A DNA stretch of 64,000 bases, from assembly GCA_030533445.1 (NCBI GenBank), contig CM060071.1, positions 992,001 through 1,056,000 on the forward strand, written 5' to 3'. The stretch comes from Cyprinodon diabolis. Taxonomy: Eukaryota; Chordata; Actinopteri; Cyprinodontiformes; Cyprinodontidae. Below are positions 13,022 to 26,900 of the stretch, in pieces (position 1 is the stretch's first letter; each line of letters starts with the position of its first letter). Below the pieces are notes generated by a model, which saw only the letters and a list, made by a program, of their open reading frames with translations, had not been told where the DNA came from and made no database searches. A program made the translations under genes and the position numbers.

Positions 13022-14984
13022 TCCCGCAATAAACCAGAGCCCGTTATAAACCAAAGCCTGTTATAAACCAGAATCTGTTATAAACCAAAGCATGTTATAA
13101 ACCAGAGCCCGTTTTAAACCAAAGCCTGTTATTAACCAGAGCCCGTTATAAACCAAAGCCTCTTATAAACCAGAGCCCTTTATAAACCAAAGCCGGTTAT
13201 AAACCAGAGCCTGTTATAAACCAGAGGCCTTTTTAAACCAAAGCCCGTTATAAGCCAGAGGCCGTTAAAAACCAGAGCCCTTTATAAACCACAACCCTTT
13301 ATAAACCAGAGCCCATTATAAACCATAGCCCTTTATAAACCTGAGCCCTTTATAAACCAGAGCCCTTCATAAACCAGAGCCCTTTATAAACCAGAACCCT
13401 GTATAAACCAAAGCCCTTTTTAAACCAGACATGGTTATAAACCGGGGCCCTTTATAAACCAGAACCCTTTATAAACCAGAGCCCTTTATAAACCAAAGCC
13501 GGTTATAAACCATAGCCCGTTATAAACCAGAGCCCCTTATAAACAAAAGCCGGTTATAAACCAGAGCCTGTTATAAACCAGAGGCCTTTTTAAACCAAAG
13601 CCCGTTATAAGCCAGAGGCCGTTAAAAACCAGAGCCCTTTATGTACCAGAACCCTTTTTAAACCAGAGCCCGTTATGAACCAGAGCCCTTTATAAACCAA
13701 AGCCGGTTATAAACCAGAGCCCGTTATTAATCAAAGCCGGTTATAAACCAGAGTCTGTTATACATCAGAGCCCTTTATAAACCAAAGCCGGTTATAAAGC
13801 AGAGCCCTTTATTAACCAGAACCCTTTATAAACCAGAGCCGGTTAGAAACCAAAGCCGGTTATAAACCAGAGCCTGTTATAAACCAGAGCCCATTATAAA
13901 CCAAAGCCTGTTATAAACCAGAGCCCATTACAAACCAGAGCCCTTTATAAACCAGAACCCTTTATAAACCAGAGCCCTTTATAAACAGAGCCCTTATCAA
14001 ACCAAAGCCGGTTATAAACCAGAGCCCTTTATAAACCAAAGCCGGTTTAAACCAGATCCCTTTATAAACCAGAGCCAATTATAAACCAGAGCCCTTTATT
14101 AACCAAAGCCCTTTTTAAACCAGAGCCGGTTATAAACCAGAGCCCGTTATACACCAGAGCACTTTAAAAACCAGAGACCTTTATAAACCAGAACCCTTTA
14201 TAGACCAGAGCCAGTTATAAACCAGACCCGTTTAAAAACCAGAGCATTTTATAAAAAAGAGCCCTTTATAAATCAAAGCCCTTTATAAACCAATGCCCTT
14301 TATAAACCAGCGCCCTTTATAAACAAGCGCCCTTTAGAAACCAAAGCCCTTTATATACCAGAGCCTGTAATAAACCAGAGCCCTTAGTAAATCAGAGCCC
14401 TTTATAAACCAAAGCCAGTTATAAACTAGAGCCCGTTATAAACCAGAGCCCTTTATAAACCAAAGCCGGTTGTAAACCAGAGCCTGTTATAAACCAGAGC
14501 CCTTTATAAACCAAAGCCTGTTCTAAACCAGAGCCCTTTATAAACCAAAGCCGGTTATAAACCTCAGCCCGTTATAAACCAGAGCCCTTTATGAACCAAA
14601 GCCGGTTATAAACCAGAGCCCTTTATAAACCAAAGCCGGTTATAAACCAGAGCCCGTTATAAATAAAAGCCGGTTATAAACCAGAGCCCTTTATAAACCA
14701 AAGCCGGTTATAAACCAGGGTCTGTTATAAACCAGAGCCCTTTATAAACATAAGCAGGTTATAAACCAGAGCCGTTATAAACCACAGCCCTTTATAAACC
14801 AAAGCCGGTTATAAACCAGAGCCTGTTATAAACCAGAGCGCCTTATAAACCAAAGCCGGTTATAAACCAGAGCCTGTTATACACCAGAGGCCTTTTTAAA
14901 CCAAGGCCCGTTATAAGCCAGAGGCCGTAAAAAACCAGAGCCCTTTATATACCAGAACCCTTTATAAACCAGAGCCCGTTATAA

Positions 14985-16035
14985 ACCAGAGCCCTTTCTA
15001 AACCAAAGCCGGTTATAAACCAGAGCCCGTTATAAATCAAAGCCGGTTATAAACCAGAGTCTGTTATAAACCAGAGCCCTTTATAAACCAAAGCCGGTTA
15101 TAAACCAGAGCCCGTTATAAATCAAAGTCGGTTAAAAACCAGAGTCTGTTATAAGCCAGAGCCCTTTATAAACCAAAGCCGGTTATAAAACTGAGCTCTT
15201 ATAAACCACAGCCCTTTATAAACCAAAGCCGGTTATAAACCAGAGCCTGTTATAAACCAGAGCCCTTTATAAACCACAGCGCTGTATAAACCAAAGCCGG
15301 TTACAAACCAGAGCCCGTTATAAACCATACCCTTTATAAACTAGAGCTCTTTATAAACCAGAGCCCTTTATAAATAAAAGCCTGTTATAAACCAGATCCC
15401 GTTATAAACCAGAGCCTGTTATAAACCAGAGCCCGTTATATACCAAAGCCTGTTATAAACCAGAGGCAATTATAAACCAGAGCCCTTTATAAACCAAAGC
15501 CCTTTTTTAACCAGAGCCGGTTATAAACCGGGGCCCTTTATAAACCAGAACCCTTTATAAACCAGAGCCCTTTATAAACCAAAGCCGGTTATAAACGAGA
15601 GCCTGTTATAAACCAGAGGCCTTTTTAAACCAAAGCCCGTTATAAGCCAGAGGCCGTTAAAAACCAGAGCCCTTTATATACCAGAATCCTTTATAAACCA
15701 GAGCCCTTTACAAACCAAAGCCGGTTATAAACCAGAGCTGTTATAAACCACAGCCCTTTATAAACCAAAGCCGGTTATAAACCAGAGCCTGTTATAAACC
15801 AGAGGCCTTTTTAAACCAAAGCCTGTTATAAGCCAGAGGCCGTTAAAAACCAGAGCACTTTATATACCAGAACCCTTTATAAACCAGAGCACGTTATAAA
15901 CAGGAGCCCTTTATAAACCACAGCAATTTATAAACCACAGCCCTGTATAAACCAAAGCCGGTTACAAACCAGAGCCCGTTATAAACCATACCCTTTATAA
16001 ACTAGAGCCCTTTATAAACCAGAGCCCGTTATAAA
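14985..16035. repeat. 1,051-bp higher-order repeat, first copy (array A)
   Basis: Anchors 14998/16049, 15435/16486 and 15528/16579 give a constant offset of 1,051. Shared rare variants include TTATATACC, GAGGCAATTATAAACC and a six-T run followed by AACCAGAGCCGG. This sector lacks the GACATG and CCCGCAAT markers found elsewhere between 13.4 and 17.5 kb. Confidence 0.78.
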
Positions 16036-16797
16036 ACAAGAGCCCATTCTAAACCAAAGCCGGTTATAAACCAGAGCCCGTTATAAATCAAAGCCGGTTA
16101 TAAACCAGAGTCTGTTATAAACCAGAGCCCTTTATAAACCAAAGCCGGTTATAAACCAGAGCCCGTTATAAATCAAAGTCGGTTAAAAACCAGAGTCTGT
16201 TATAAGCCAGAGCCCTTTATAAACCAAAGCCGGTTATAAAACTGAGCTCTTATAAACCACAGCCCTTTATAAACCAAAGCCGGTTATAAACCAGTGCCTG
16301 TTATAAACCAGAGCCCTTTATAAACCACAGCGCTGTATAAACCAAAGCCGGTTACAAACCAGAGCCCGTTATAAACCATACCCTTTATAAACTAGAGCTC
16401 TTTATAAACCAGAGCCCTTTATAAATAAAAGCCTGTTATAAACCAGATCCCGTTATAAACCAGAGCCTGTTATAAACCAGAGCCCGTTATATACCAAAGC
16501 CTGTTATAAACCAGAGGCAATTATAAACCAGAGCCCTTTATAAACTAAAGCCCTTTTTTAACCAGAGCCGGTTATAAACCGGGGCCCTTTATAAACCAGA
16601 ACCCTTTATAAACCAGAGCCCTTTATAAACCAAAGCCGGTTATAAACGAGAGCCTGTTATAAACCAGAGGCCTTTTTAAAACAAAGCCCGTTATAAGCCA
16701 GAGGCCGTTAAAAACCAGAGCCCTTTATATACCAGAATCCTTTATAAACCAGAGCCCTTTACAAACCAAAGCCGGTTATAAACCAGAGCTGTTATAA
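16036..16797. repeat. 1,051-bp higher-order repeat, second partial copy (array A)
   Basis: It begins after an irregular monomer at about 16029-16051 (ATAAAACAAGAGCCCATTCT), which looks like the crossover scar. Later correspondences shift by 203 bp (15899 aligns with 17153), so the copy contains an insertion or a second junction after about 16.8 kb. A third instance of the GGTTATAAACCGGGG variant lies at 19350-19364. Confidence 0.7.
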
Positions 16798-18671
16798 ACC
16801 ACAGCCCTTTATGAACCAAAGCCGGTTATAAACCAGAGCCTGTTATAAACCAGAGGCCTTTTTAAACCAAAGCCCGTTATAAGCCAGAGGCCGTTAAAAA
16901 CCAGAGCCCTTTATATACCAGAATCCTTTATAAACCAGAGCCCATTATAAACCAGAGCCCTTTACAAACCAAAGCCGGTTATAAACCAGAGCTGTTATAA
17001 ACCACAGCCCTTTATAAACCAAAGCCGGTTATAAACCAGAGCCTGTTATAAACCAGAGGCCTTTTTAAACCAAAGCCTGTTATAAGCCAGAGGCCGTTAA
17101 AAACCAGAGCACTTTATGTACCAGAACCCTTTATAAACCAGAGCACGTTATAAACAGGAGCCTTTTATAAACCACAGCAATTTATAAACCACAGCCCTGT
17201 ATAAACCAAAGCCGGTTACAAACCAGAGCCCGTTATAAACCATACCCTTTATAAACCACAACCCTTTATAAACCAGAGCCCGTTATGAACCAGAGCCCTT
17301 TATAAACCCAAGCGGGTTAAAAACCAGAGCCCGTTATAAATCAAAGCCGGTTATAAACCAGAGTCTGTTATAAACCACAGCCCTTTATAAACCAAAGCCG
17401 GTTATAAACCAGAGCCTGTTATAAACCAGAGCCGGTTACAAACAAGAGCCCGTTATAAACCATACCCTTTATAAACTAGAGCCCTTTATAAACCAGAGCC
17501 CTTTATAAATCAACGCCGGTTATAAACCAGATCCCGCAATAAACCAGAGCCCGTTATAAACCAAAGCATGTTATAAACCAGAATCTGTTATAAACCAAAG
17601 CATGTTATAAACCAGAGCCTGTTATAAACCAAAGCCTGTTATAAACCAGAGCCCGTTATAAACCAAAGCCTCTTATAAACCAGAGCCCTTTATAAACCAA
17701 AGCCGGTCATAAACCAGAGCCTGTTATAAACCAGAGGCCTTTTTAAACTAAAGCCCGTTATAAGCCAGAGGCCGTTAAAAACCAGAGCCCTTTATAAACC
17801 ACAACCCTTTATAAACCAGAGCCCATTAAAAACCATAGCCCTTTATAAACCTGAGCCCTTTATAAACCAGAGCCCTTAATCAACCAGAGCCCTTTATAAA
17901 CCAGAACCCTGTATAAACCAAAGCCCTTTTTAAACCAGACATGGTTATAAACCGGGGCCCTTTATAAACCAGAACCCTTTATAAACCAGAGCCCTTTATA
18001 AACCAAAGCCGGTTATAAACCATAGCCCGTTATAAACCAGAGCCCCTTATAAACCAAAGCCGGTTATAAACCAGAGCCTGTTATAAACCAGAGGCCTTTT
18101 TAAACCAAAGCCCGTTATAAGCCAGAGGCCGTTAAAAACCAGAGCCCTTTATATACCAGAACCCTTTTTAAACCAGAGTCCGTTATGAACCAGAGCCCTT
18201 TATAAACCAAAGCCGGTTATAAACCAGAGCCCGTTATTAATCAAAGCCGGTTATAAACCAGAGTCTGTTATACACCAGAGCCCTTTATAAACCAAAGCCG
18301 GTTATAAGCCAGAGCCCTTTATTAACCAGAACCCTTTATAAACCAGAGCCCGTTATAAACCAAAGCCGGTTATAAACCAGAGCCTGTTATAAACCAGAGC
18401 CCATTATAAACCAAAGCCTGTTATAAACCAGAGCCCATTACAAACCAGAGCCCTTTATAAACCAGAACCCTTTATAAACCAGAGCCCTTTCTAAACCAGA
18501 GCCCTTATCAAACCAAAGCCGGTTATAAACCAGAGCCCTTTATAAACCAAAGCCGGTTATAAACAAGATCCCTTTATAAACCAGAGCCCGTTATAAACCA
18601 AAGCCAGTTATAAACCAGAGCCAATTATAAACCAGAGCCCTTTATTAACCAAAGCCCTTTTTAAACCAGAG
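16798..18671. repeat. Duplication D2, left copy (array A)
   Basis: Offset 2,596 is held at 16921/19517 (GAATCC), 17111/19707 (ACTTTATGTACC), 17938/20534 (GACATG) and 18601/21197 (AAGCCAGTTA). Left of about 16798 the copies differ (a 16-bp AGCTGTTATAAACC monomer here). Right of about 18671 this copy continues AGCCGGTTATAA while the partner goes to AGCCTGTTATAA. Confidence 0.83.
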
Positions 18672-19393
18672 CCGGTTATAAACCAGAGCCCGTTATAAAC
18701 CAGAGCACTTTAAAAACCAGAGACCTATATAAACCAGAACCCTTTATAAACCAGAGCCAGTTATAAACCAGAGCCGTTTAAAAACCAGAGCACTTTATAA
18801 AAAAGAGCCCTTTATAAATAAAAGCCCTTTATAAACCAATGCCCTTTATAAACCAGCGCCCTTTATAAACAAGCGCCCTTTAGAAACCAAAGCCCTTTAT
18901 ATACCAGAGCCTGTAATAAACCAGAGCCTTTTGTAAACCAGAGCCCTTTATAAACCAAAGCCGGTTATAAACTAGAGCCCGTTATAAACCAGAGCCCTTT
19001 ATAAACCAAAGCCGGTTATAAAACTGAGCTCTTATAAACCACAGCCCTTTATAAACCAAAGCCGGTTATAAACCAGTGCCTGTTATAAACCAGAGCCCTT
19101 TATAAACCACAGCGCTGTATAAACCAAAGCCGGTTACAAACCAGAGCCCGTTATAAACCATACCCTTTATAAACTAGAGCTCTTTATAAACCAGAGCCCT
19201 TTATAAATAAAAGCCTGTTATAAACCAGATCCCGTTATAAACCAGAGCCTGTTATAAACCAGAGCCCGTTATATACCAAAGCCTGTTATAAACCAGAGGC
19301 AATTATAAACCAGAGCCCTTTATAAACCAAAGCCCTTTTTTAACCAGAGCCGGTTATAAACCGGGGCCCTTTATAAACCAGAACCCTTTATAA

Positions 19394-21267
19394 ACCAGAG
19401 CCCTTTATAAACCAAAGCCGGTTATAAACGAGAGCCTGTTATAAACCAGAGGCCTTTTTAAACCAAAGCCCGTTATAAGCCAGAGGCCGTTAAAAACCAG
19501 AGCCCTTTATATACCAGAATCCTTTATAAACCAGAGCCCATTATAAACCAGAGCCCTTTACAAACCAAAGCCGGTTATAAACCAGAGCTGTTATAAACCA
19601 CAGCCCTTTATAAACCAAAGCCGGTTATAAACCAGAGCCTGTTATAAACCAGAGGCCTTTTTAAACCAAAGCCTGTTATAAGCCAGAGGCCGTTAAAAAC
19701 CAGAGCACTTTATGTACCAGAACCCTTTATAAACCAGAGCAAGTTATAAACAGGAGCCTTTTATATACCACAGCAATTTATAAACCACAGCCCTGTATAA
19801 ACCAAAGCCGGTTACAAACCAGAGCCCGTTATAAACCATACCCTTTATAAACCACAACCCTTTATAAACCAGAGCCCGTTATGAACCAGAGCCCTTTATA
19901 AACCAAAGCCGGTTAAAAACCAGAGCCCGTTATAAATCAAAGCCGGTTATAAACCAGAGTCTGTTATAAACCACAGCCCTTTATAAACCAAAGCCGGTTA
20001 TAAACCAGAGCCTGTTATAAACCAGAGCCGGTTACAAACAAGAGCCCGTTATAAACCATACCCTTTATAAACTAGAGCCCTTTATAAACCAGAGCCCTTT
20101 ATAAATCAACGCCGGTTATAAACCAGATCCCGCAATAAACCAGAGCCCGTTATAAACCAAAGCATGTTATAAACCAGAATCTGTTATAAACCAAAGCATG
20201 TTATAAACCAGAGCCCGTTATAAACCATAGCCTGTTATAAACCAGAGCCCGTTATAAACCAAAGCCTCTTATAAACCAGAGCCCTTTATAAACCAAAGAT
20301 GGTCATAAACCAGAGCCTGTTATAAACCAGAGGCCTTTTTAAACCAAAGCCCGTTATAAGCCAGAGGCCGTTAAAAACCAGAGCCCTTTATAAACCACAA
20401 CCCTTTATAAACCAGAGCCCATTAAAAACCATAGCCCTTTATAAACCTGAGCCCTTTATAAACCAGAGCCCTTAATCAACCAGAGCCCTTTATAAACCAG
20501 AACCCTGTATAAACCAAAGCCCTTTTTAAACCAGACATGGTTATAAACCGGGGCCCTTTATAAACCAGAACCCTTTATAAACCAGAGCCCTTTATAAACC
20601 AAAGCCGGTTATAAACCATAGCCCGTTATAAACCAGAGCCCCTTATAAACCAAAGCCGGTTATAAACCAGAGCCTGTTATAAACCAGAGGCCTTTTTAAA
20701 CCAAAGCCCGTTATAAGCCAGAGGCCGTTAAAAACCAGAGCCCTTTATATACCAGAACCCTTTTTAAACCAGAGTCCGTTATGAACCAGAGCCCTTTATA
20801 AACCAAAGCCGGTTATAAACCAGAGCCCGTTATTAATCAAAGCCGGTTATAAACCAGAGTCTGTTATACACCAGAGCCCTTTATAAACCAAAGCCGGTTA
20901 TAAGCCAGAGCCCTTTATTAACCAGAACCCTTTATAAACCAGAGCCCGTTATAAACCAAAGCCGGTTATAAACCAGAGCCTGTTATAAACCAGAGCCCAT
21001 TATAAACCAAAGCCTGTTATAAACCAGAGCCCATTACAAACCAGAGCCCTTTATAAACCAGAACCCTTTATAAACCAGAGCCCTTTCTAAACCAGAGCCC
21101 TTATCAAACCAAAGCCGGTTATAAACCAGAGCCCTTTATAAACCAAAGCCGGTTATAAACAAGATCCCTTTATAAACCAGAGCCCGTTATAAACCAAAGC
21201 CAGTTATAAACCAGAGCCAATTATAAACCAGAGCCCTTTATTAACCAAAGCCCTTTTTAAACCAGAG
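19394..21267. repeat. Duplication D2, right copy (array A)
   Basis: The partner of 16798-18671 at offset 2,596, with only scattered substitutions seen, for example AAAGATGGTCATAAACC near 20300 where the left copy has AAAGCCGGTCATAAACC. Confidence 0.83.
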
Positions 21268-22211
21268 CCTGTTATAAACCAGAGGCCTTTTTAAACCAAA
21301 GCCCGTTATAAGCCAGAGGCCGTTAAAAACCAGAGTTCTTTATAAACCACAACCCTTTATAAACCAGAGCCCATTATAAACCATAGCCCTTTATAAACCT
21401 GAGCCCTTTATAAACCAGAGCCCTTAATAAACCAGAGCCCTTTATAAACCAGAACCCTGTATAAACCAAAGCCCTTTTTAAACCAGACATGGTTATAAAC
21501 CGGGGCCCTTTATAAACCAGAACCCTTTATAAACCAGAGCCCTTTATAAACCAAAGCCGGTTATAAACCATAGCCCGTTATAAACCAGAGCCCCTTATAA
21601 ACCAAAGCCGGTTATAAACCAGAGCCTGTTATAAACCAGAGGCCTTTTTAAACCAAAGCCCGTTATAAACAATAGCCCTTTATAAATCAGAGCCCCTTAT
21701 AAACCAAAGCCGGTTATAAACCAGAGCCTGTTAAAAACCAGAGCCCTTTATATACCAGAACCCTTTTTAAACCAGAGCCCGTTATGAACCAGAGCCCTTT
21801 ATAAACCAAAGCCGGTTATAAACCAGAGCCCGTTATTAATCAAAGCCGGTTATAAACCAGAGTCTGTTATACACCAGAGCCCTTTATAAACCAAAGCCGG
21901 TTATAAACCAGAGCCCTTTATTAACCAGAACCCTTTATAAACCAGAGCCCGTTATAAACCAAAGCCGGTTATAAACCAGAGCCTGTTATAAACCAGAGCC
22001 CATTATAAACAAAAGCTTGTTATAAACCAGAGCCCATTACAAACCAGAGCCCTTTATAAACCAGAACCCTTTATAAACCAGAGCCCTTTATAAACCAGAG
22101 CCCTTATCAATCCAAAGCCGGTTATAAACCAGAGCCCTTTATAAACCAAAGCCGGTTATAAACCAGATCCCTTTATAAACCAGAGCCCGTTATAAACCAA
22201 AGCCAGTTATA
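20427..22211. repeat. 1,785-bp tandem higher-order repeat, copy 1 (array A)
   Basis: Anchors 20427/22212 (AACCATAGCCC), 20534/22319 and 21486/23271 (GACATG), 21264/23049 (AGAGCCTGTTAT) and 22201/23986 (AGCCAGTT) all give offset 1,785, which is exactly 105 monomers. The right edge joins a GCCAGTTATAAA monomer directly to CCATAGCCC at 22211/22212, the expected scar of an unequal exchange. Confidence 0.9.
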
Positions 22212-23996
22212 AACCATAGCCCTTTATAAACCTGAGCCCTTTATAAACCAGAGCCCTTAATCAACCAGAGCCCTTTATAAACCAGAACCCTGTATAAACC
22301 AAAGCCCTTTTTAAACCAGACATGGTTATAAACCGGGGCCCTTTATAAACCAGAACCCTTTATAAACCAGAGCCCTTTATAAACCAAAGCCGGTTATAAA
22401 CCATAGCCCGTTACAAACCAGAGCCCCTTATAAACCAAAGCCGGTTATAAACCAGAGCCTGTTATAAACCAGAGGCCTTTTTAAACCAAAGCCCGTTATA
22501 AGCCAGAGGCCGTTAAAAACCAGAGCCCTTTATATACCAGAACCCTTTTTAAACCAGAGTCCGTTATGAACCAGAGCCCTTTATAAACCAAAGCCGGTTA
22601 TAAACCAGAGCCCGTTATTAATCAAAGCCGGTTATAAACCAGAGTCTGTTATACACCAGAGCACTTTATAAACCAAAGCCGGTTATAAGCCAGAGCCCTT
22701 TATTAACCAGAACCCTTTATAAACCAGAGCCCGTTATAAACCAAAGCCGGTTATAAACCAGAGCCTGTTATAAACCAGAGCCCATTATAAAACAAAGCCT
22801 GTTATAAACCAGAGCCCATTACAAACCAGAGCCCTTTATAAACCAGAACCCTTTATAAACCAGAGCCCTTTCTAAACCAGAGCCCTTATCAAACCAAAGC
22901 CGGTTATAAACCAGAGCCCTTTATAAACCAAAGCCGGTTATAAACAAGATCCCTTTATAAACCAGAGCCCGTTATAAACCAAAGCCAGTTATAAACCAGA
23001 GCCAATTATAAACCAGAGCCCTTTATTAACCAAAGCCCTTTTTAAACCAGAGCCTGTTATAAACCAGAGGCCTTTTTAAACCAAAGCCCGTTATAAGCCA
23101 GAGGCCGTTAAAAACCAGAGTTCTTTATAAACCACAACCCTTTATAAACCAGAGCCCATTATAAACCATAGCCCTTTATAAACCTGAGCCCTTTATAAAC
23201 CAGAGCCCTTAATAAACCAGAGCCCTTTATAAACCAGAACCCTGTATAAACCAAAGCCCTTTTTAAACCAGACATGGTTATAAACCGGGGCCCTTTATAA
23301 ACCAGAACCCTTTATAAACCAGAGCCCTTTATAAACCAAAGCCGGTTATAAACCATAGCCCGTTATAAACCAGAGCCCCTTATAAACCAAAGCCGGTTAT
23401 AAACCAGAGCCTGTTATAAACCAGAGGCCTTTTTAAACCAAAGCCCGTTATAAACAATAGCCCTTTATAAATCAGAGCCCCTTATAAACCAAAGCCGGTT
23501 ATAAACCAGAGCCTGTTAAAAACCAGAGCCCTTTATATACCAGAACCCTTTTTAAACCAGAGCCCGTTATGAACCAGAGCCCTTTATAAACCAAAGCCGG
23601 TTATAAACCAGAGCCCGTTATTAATCAAAGCCGGTTATAAACCAGAGTCTGTTATACACCAGAGCCCTTTATAAACCAAAGCCGGTTATAAACCAGAGCC
23701 CTTTATTAACCAGAACCCTTTATAAACCAGAGCCCGTTATAAACCAAAGCCGGTTATAAACCAGAGCCTGTTATAAACCAGAGCCCATTATAAACAAAAG
23801 CTTGTTATAAACCAGAGCCCATTACAAACCAGAGCCCTTTATAAACCAGAACCCTTTATAAACCAGAGCCCTTTATAAACCAGAGCCCTTATCAATCCAA
23901 AGCCCGTTATAAACCAGAGCCCTTTATAAACCAAAGCCGGTTATAAACCAGATCCCTTTATAAACCAGAGCCCGTTATAAACCAAAGCCAGTTATA
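22212..23996. repeat. 1,785-bp tandem higher-order repeat, copy 2 (array A)
   Basis: Directly adjoins copy 1 in the same orientation. Differences are isolated substitutions (for example CCCGTTACAAACC at about 22408 for CCCGTTATAAACC, and AAAGCCCGTT at about 23900 for AAAGCCGGTT). Each copy contains two GACATG markers, about 952 bp apart. Confidence 0.9.
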
Positions 23997-26900
23997 AACC
24001 AGAGCCAATTATAAACCAGAGCCCTTCATTAACCAAAGCCCTTTTTTAAACCAGAGCCGGTTATAAATCAGAGCTGGTTATAAACCAGAGCACTTTAAAA
24101 ACCAGAGACCTTTATGAACCAGAACCCTTTATAAACCAGAGCCAGTTATAAACCAGAGCCGTTTAAAAACCAGAGCACTTTATATACCAGAACCCTTTAT
24201 AAACCAGAGCCCGTTATAAACCAGAGCCCTTTATAAACCAAAGCCGGTTATAAACCAGAGCCCGTTATACATCAAAGCCGGTTATAAACCAGAGTCTGTT
24301 ATAAACCAGAGCCCTTTATAAACCAAACAGGTCATAAACCAGAGCCCGTTATAAACCAAAGCCGGTTATAAAACAGAGCTCTTATAAACCACAGCCCTTT
24401 TTTAAACCAAAGCCGTTTATAAACCAGAGCCCTTTATAAACCAGAGCCCTTTATAAACCAAAGAAGTTTATAAACCAGAGCCGTTATAAACCACAGCCCT
24501 TTATAAACCAAAGCCGGTTAAAAACCAGAGCCTGTTATAAACCAGAGCCCCTTATAAACCAAAGCCGGTTATAAACCTGAGCCTGTTATAAACCAGAGGC
24601 CTTTTTAAACCAAATCCCGTTATAAGCCAGAGGCCGTAAAAAACCAGAGCCCTTTATATACCAGAACACTTTATAAACCAAAGCCCGTTATGAACCAGAG
24701 CCCTTTATAAACCAAAGCCGGTTATAAACCAGAGCCCGTTATAAATCAAAGCCGGTTATAAACCAGAGTCTGTTATAAACCAGAGCCCTTTATAAACCAA
24801 CGCCGTTTATAAACCAGAGCCCGTTATAAATCAAAGCCGGTTAAAAACCAGAGTCTGTTATAAACCAGAGCCCTTTATAAACCAAAGCCGGTTATAAAAC
24901 AGACCTCTTATAAACCACAGCCCTTTATAAACCAAAGCCGGTTATAAACCAGATCCCTTTATAAACCAGAGCCCGTTATAAACCAAAGCCAGTTATAAAC
25001 CAGAGCCAATTATAAACCAGAGCCCTTTATTAACCAAAGCCCTTTTTAAACCAGAGCCGGTTATAGTCAGAGCTGGTTATAAACCAGAGCACTTTAAAAA
25101 CCAGAGACCTTTATGAACCAGAACCCTTTATAAACCAGAGCCAGTTATAAACCAGAGCCGTTTAAAAACCAGAGCACTTTATATACCAGAACCCTTTATA
25201 AACCAGAGCCCGTTATAAACCAGAGCCCTTTATAAACCAAAGCCGGTTATAAACCAGAGCCCGTTATAAATCAAAGCCGGTTATAAACCAGAGTCTGTTA
25301 TAAACCAGAGCCCTTTATAAACCAAACAGGTCATAAACCAGAGCCCGTTATAAACCAAAGCCGGTTATAAAACAGAGCTCTTATAAACCACAGCCCTTTT
25401 TTAAACCAAAGCCATTTATAAACCAGAGCCCTTTATAAACCAGAGCCCTTTATAAACCAAAGAAGTTTATAAACCAGAGCCGTTATAAACCACAGCCCTT
25501 TATAAACCAAAGCCGGTTAAAAACCAGAGCCTGTTATAAACCAGAGCCCCTTATAAACCAAAGCCGGTTATAAACCTGAGCCTGTTATAAACCAGAGGCC
25601 TTTTTAAACCAAATCCCGTTATAAGCCAGAGGCCGTAAAAAACCAGAGCCCTTTATATACCAGAACACTTTATAAACCAAAGCCCGTTATGAACCAGAGC
25701 CCTTTATAAACCAAAGCCGGTTATAAACCAGAGCCCGTTATAAATCAAAGCCGGTTATAAACCAGAGTCTGTTATAAACCAGAGCCCTTTATAAACCAAA
25801 GCCGTTTATAAACCAGAGCCCGTTATAAATCAAAGCCGGTTATAAAACAGACCTCTTATAAACCACAGCCCTTTATAAACCAAAGCCGGTTATAAACCAG
25901 AGCCTGTTATAAACCAGAGCCCTTTATAAACCAAAGCCGGTTATAAAACAGACCTCTTATAAACCACAGCCCTTTATAAACCAAAGCCGGTTATAAACCA
26001 GAGCCTGTTATAAACCAGAGCCGGTTACAAACAAGAGCCCGTTATAAACCATACTCTTTATAAACTAGAGCCCTTTATAAACCAGAGCCCTTTATAAATC
26101 AACGCCGGTTATAAACCAGATCCCGCAATAAACCAGAGCCCGTTATAAACCAAAGCATGTTATAAACCAGAATCTGTTATAAACCAAAGCATGTTATAAA
26201 CCAGAGCCCGTTATAAACCAAAGCCTGTTATAAACCAGAGCCCGTTATAAACCAAAGCCTGTTATAAACCAGAGCCCGTTATAAACCAAAGCCTCTTATA
26301 AACCAGAGCCCTTTATAAACCAAAGCCGGTCATAAACCAGAGCCTGTTATAAACCAGAGACCTTTTTAAACCAAAGCCCGTTATAAGCCAGAGGCCGTTA
26401 AAAACCAGAGCCCTTTATAAACCACAACCCTTTATAAACCAGAGCCCATTAAAAACCATAGCCCTTTATAAACCTGAGCCCTTTATAAACCAGAGCCCTT
26501 AATCAACCAGAGCCCTTTATAAACCAGAACCCTGTATAAACCAAAGCCCTTTTTAAACCAGACATGGTTATAAACCGGGGCCCTTTATAAACCAGAACCC
26601 TTTATAAACCAGAGCCCTTTATAAACCAAAGCCGGTTATAAACCATAGCCCGTTATAAACCAGAGCAGCTTATAAACCAAAGCCGGTTATAAACCAGAGC
26701 CTGTTATAAACCAGAGGCCTTTTTAAACCAAAGCCCGTTATAAGCCAGAGGCCGTTAAAAACCAGAGCCCTTTATATACCAGAACCCTTTTTAAAACAGA
26801 GTCCGTTATGAACCAGAGCCCTTTATAAACCAAAGCCGGTTATAAACCAGAGCCCGTTATTAATCAAAGCCGGTTATAAACCAGAGTCTGTTATACACCA

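Noticed and set aside
16029..16051. Insertion of foreign DNA in array A
   Set aside because: The irregular ATAAAACAAGAGCCCATTCT is a mutated monomer pair at a HOR junction; array sequence continues on both sides in the same orientation.
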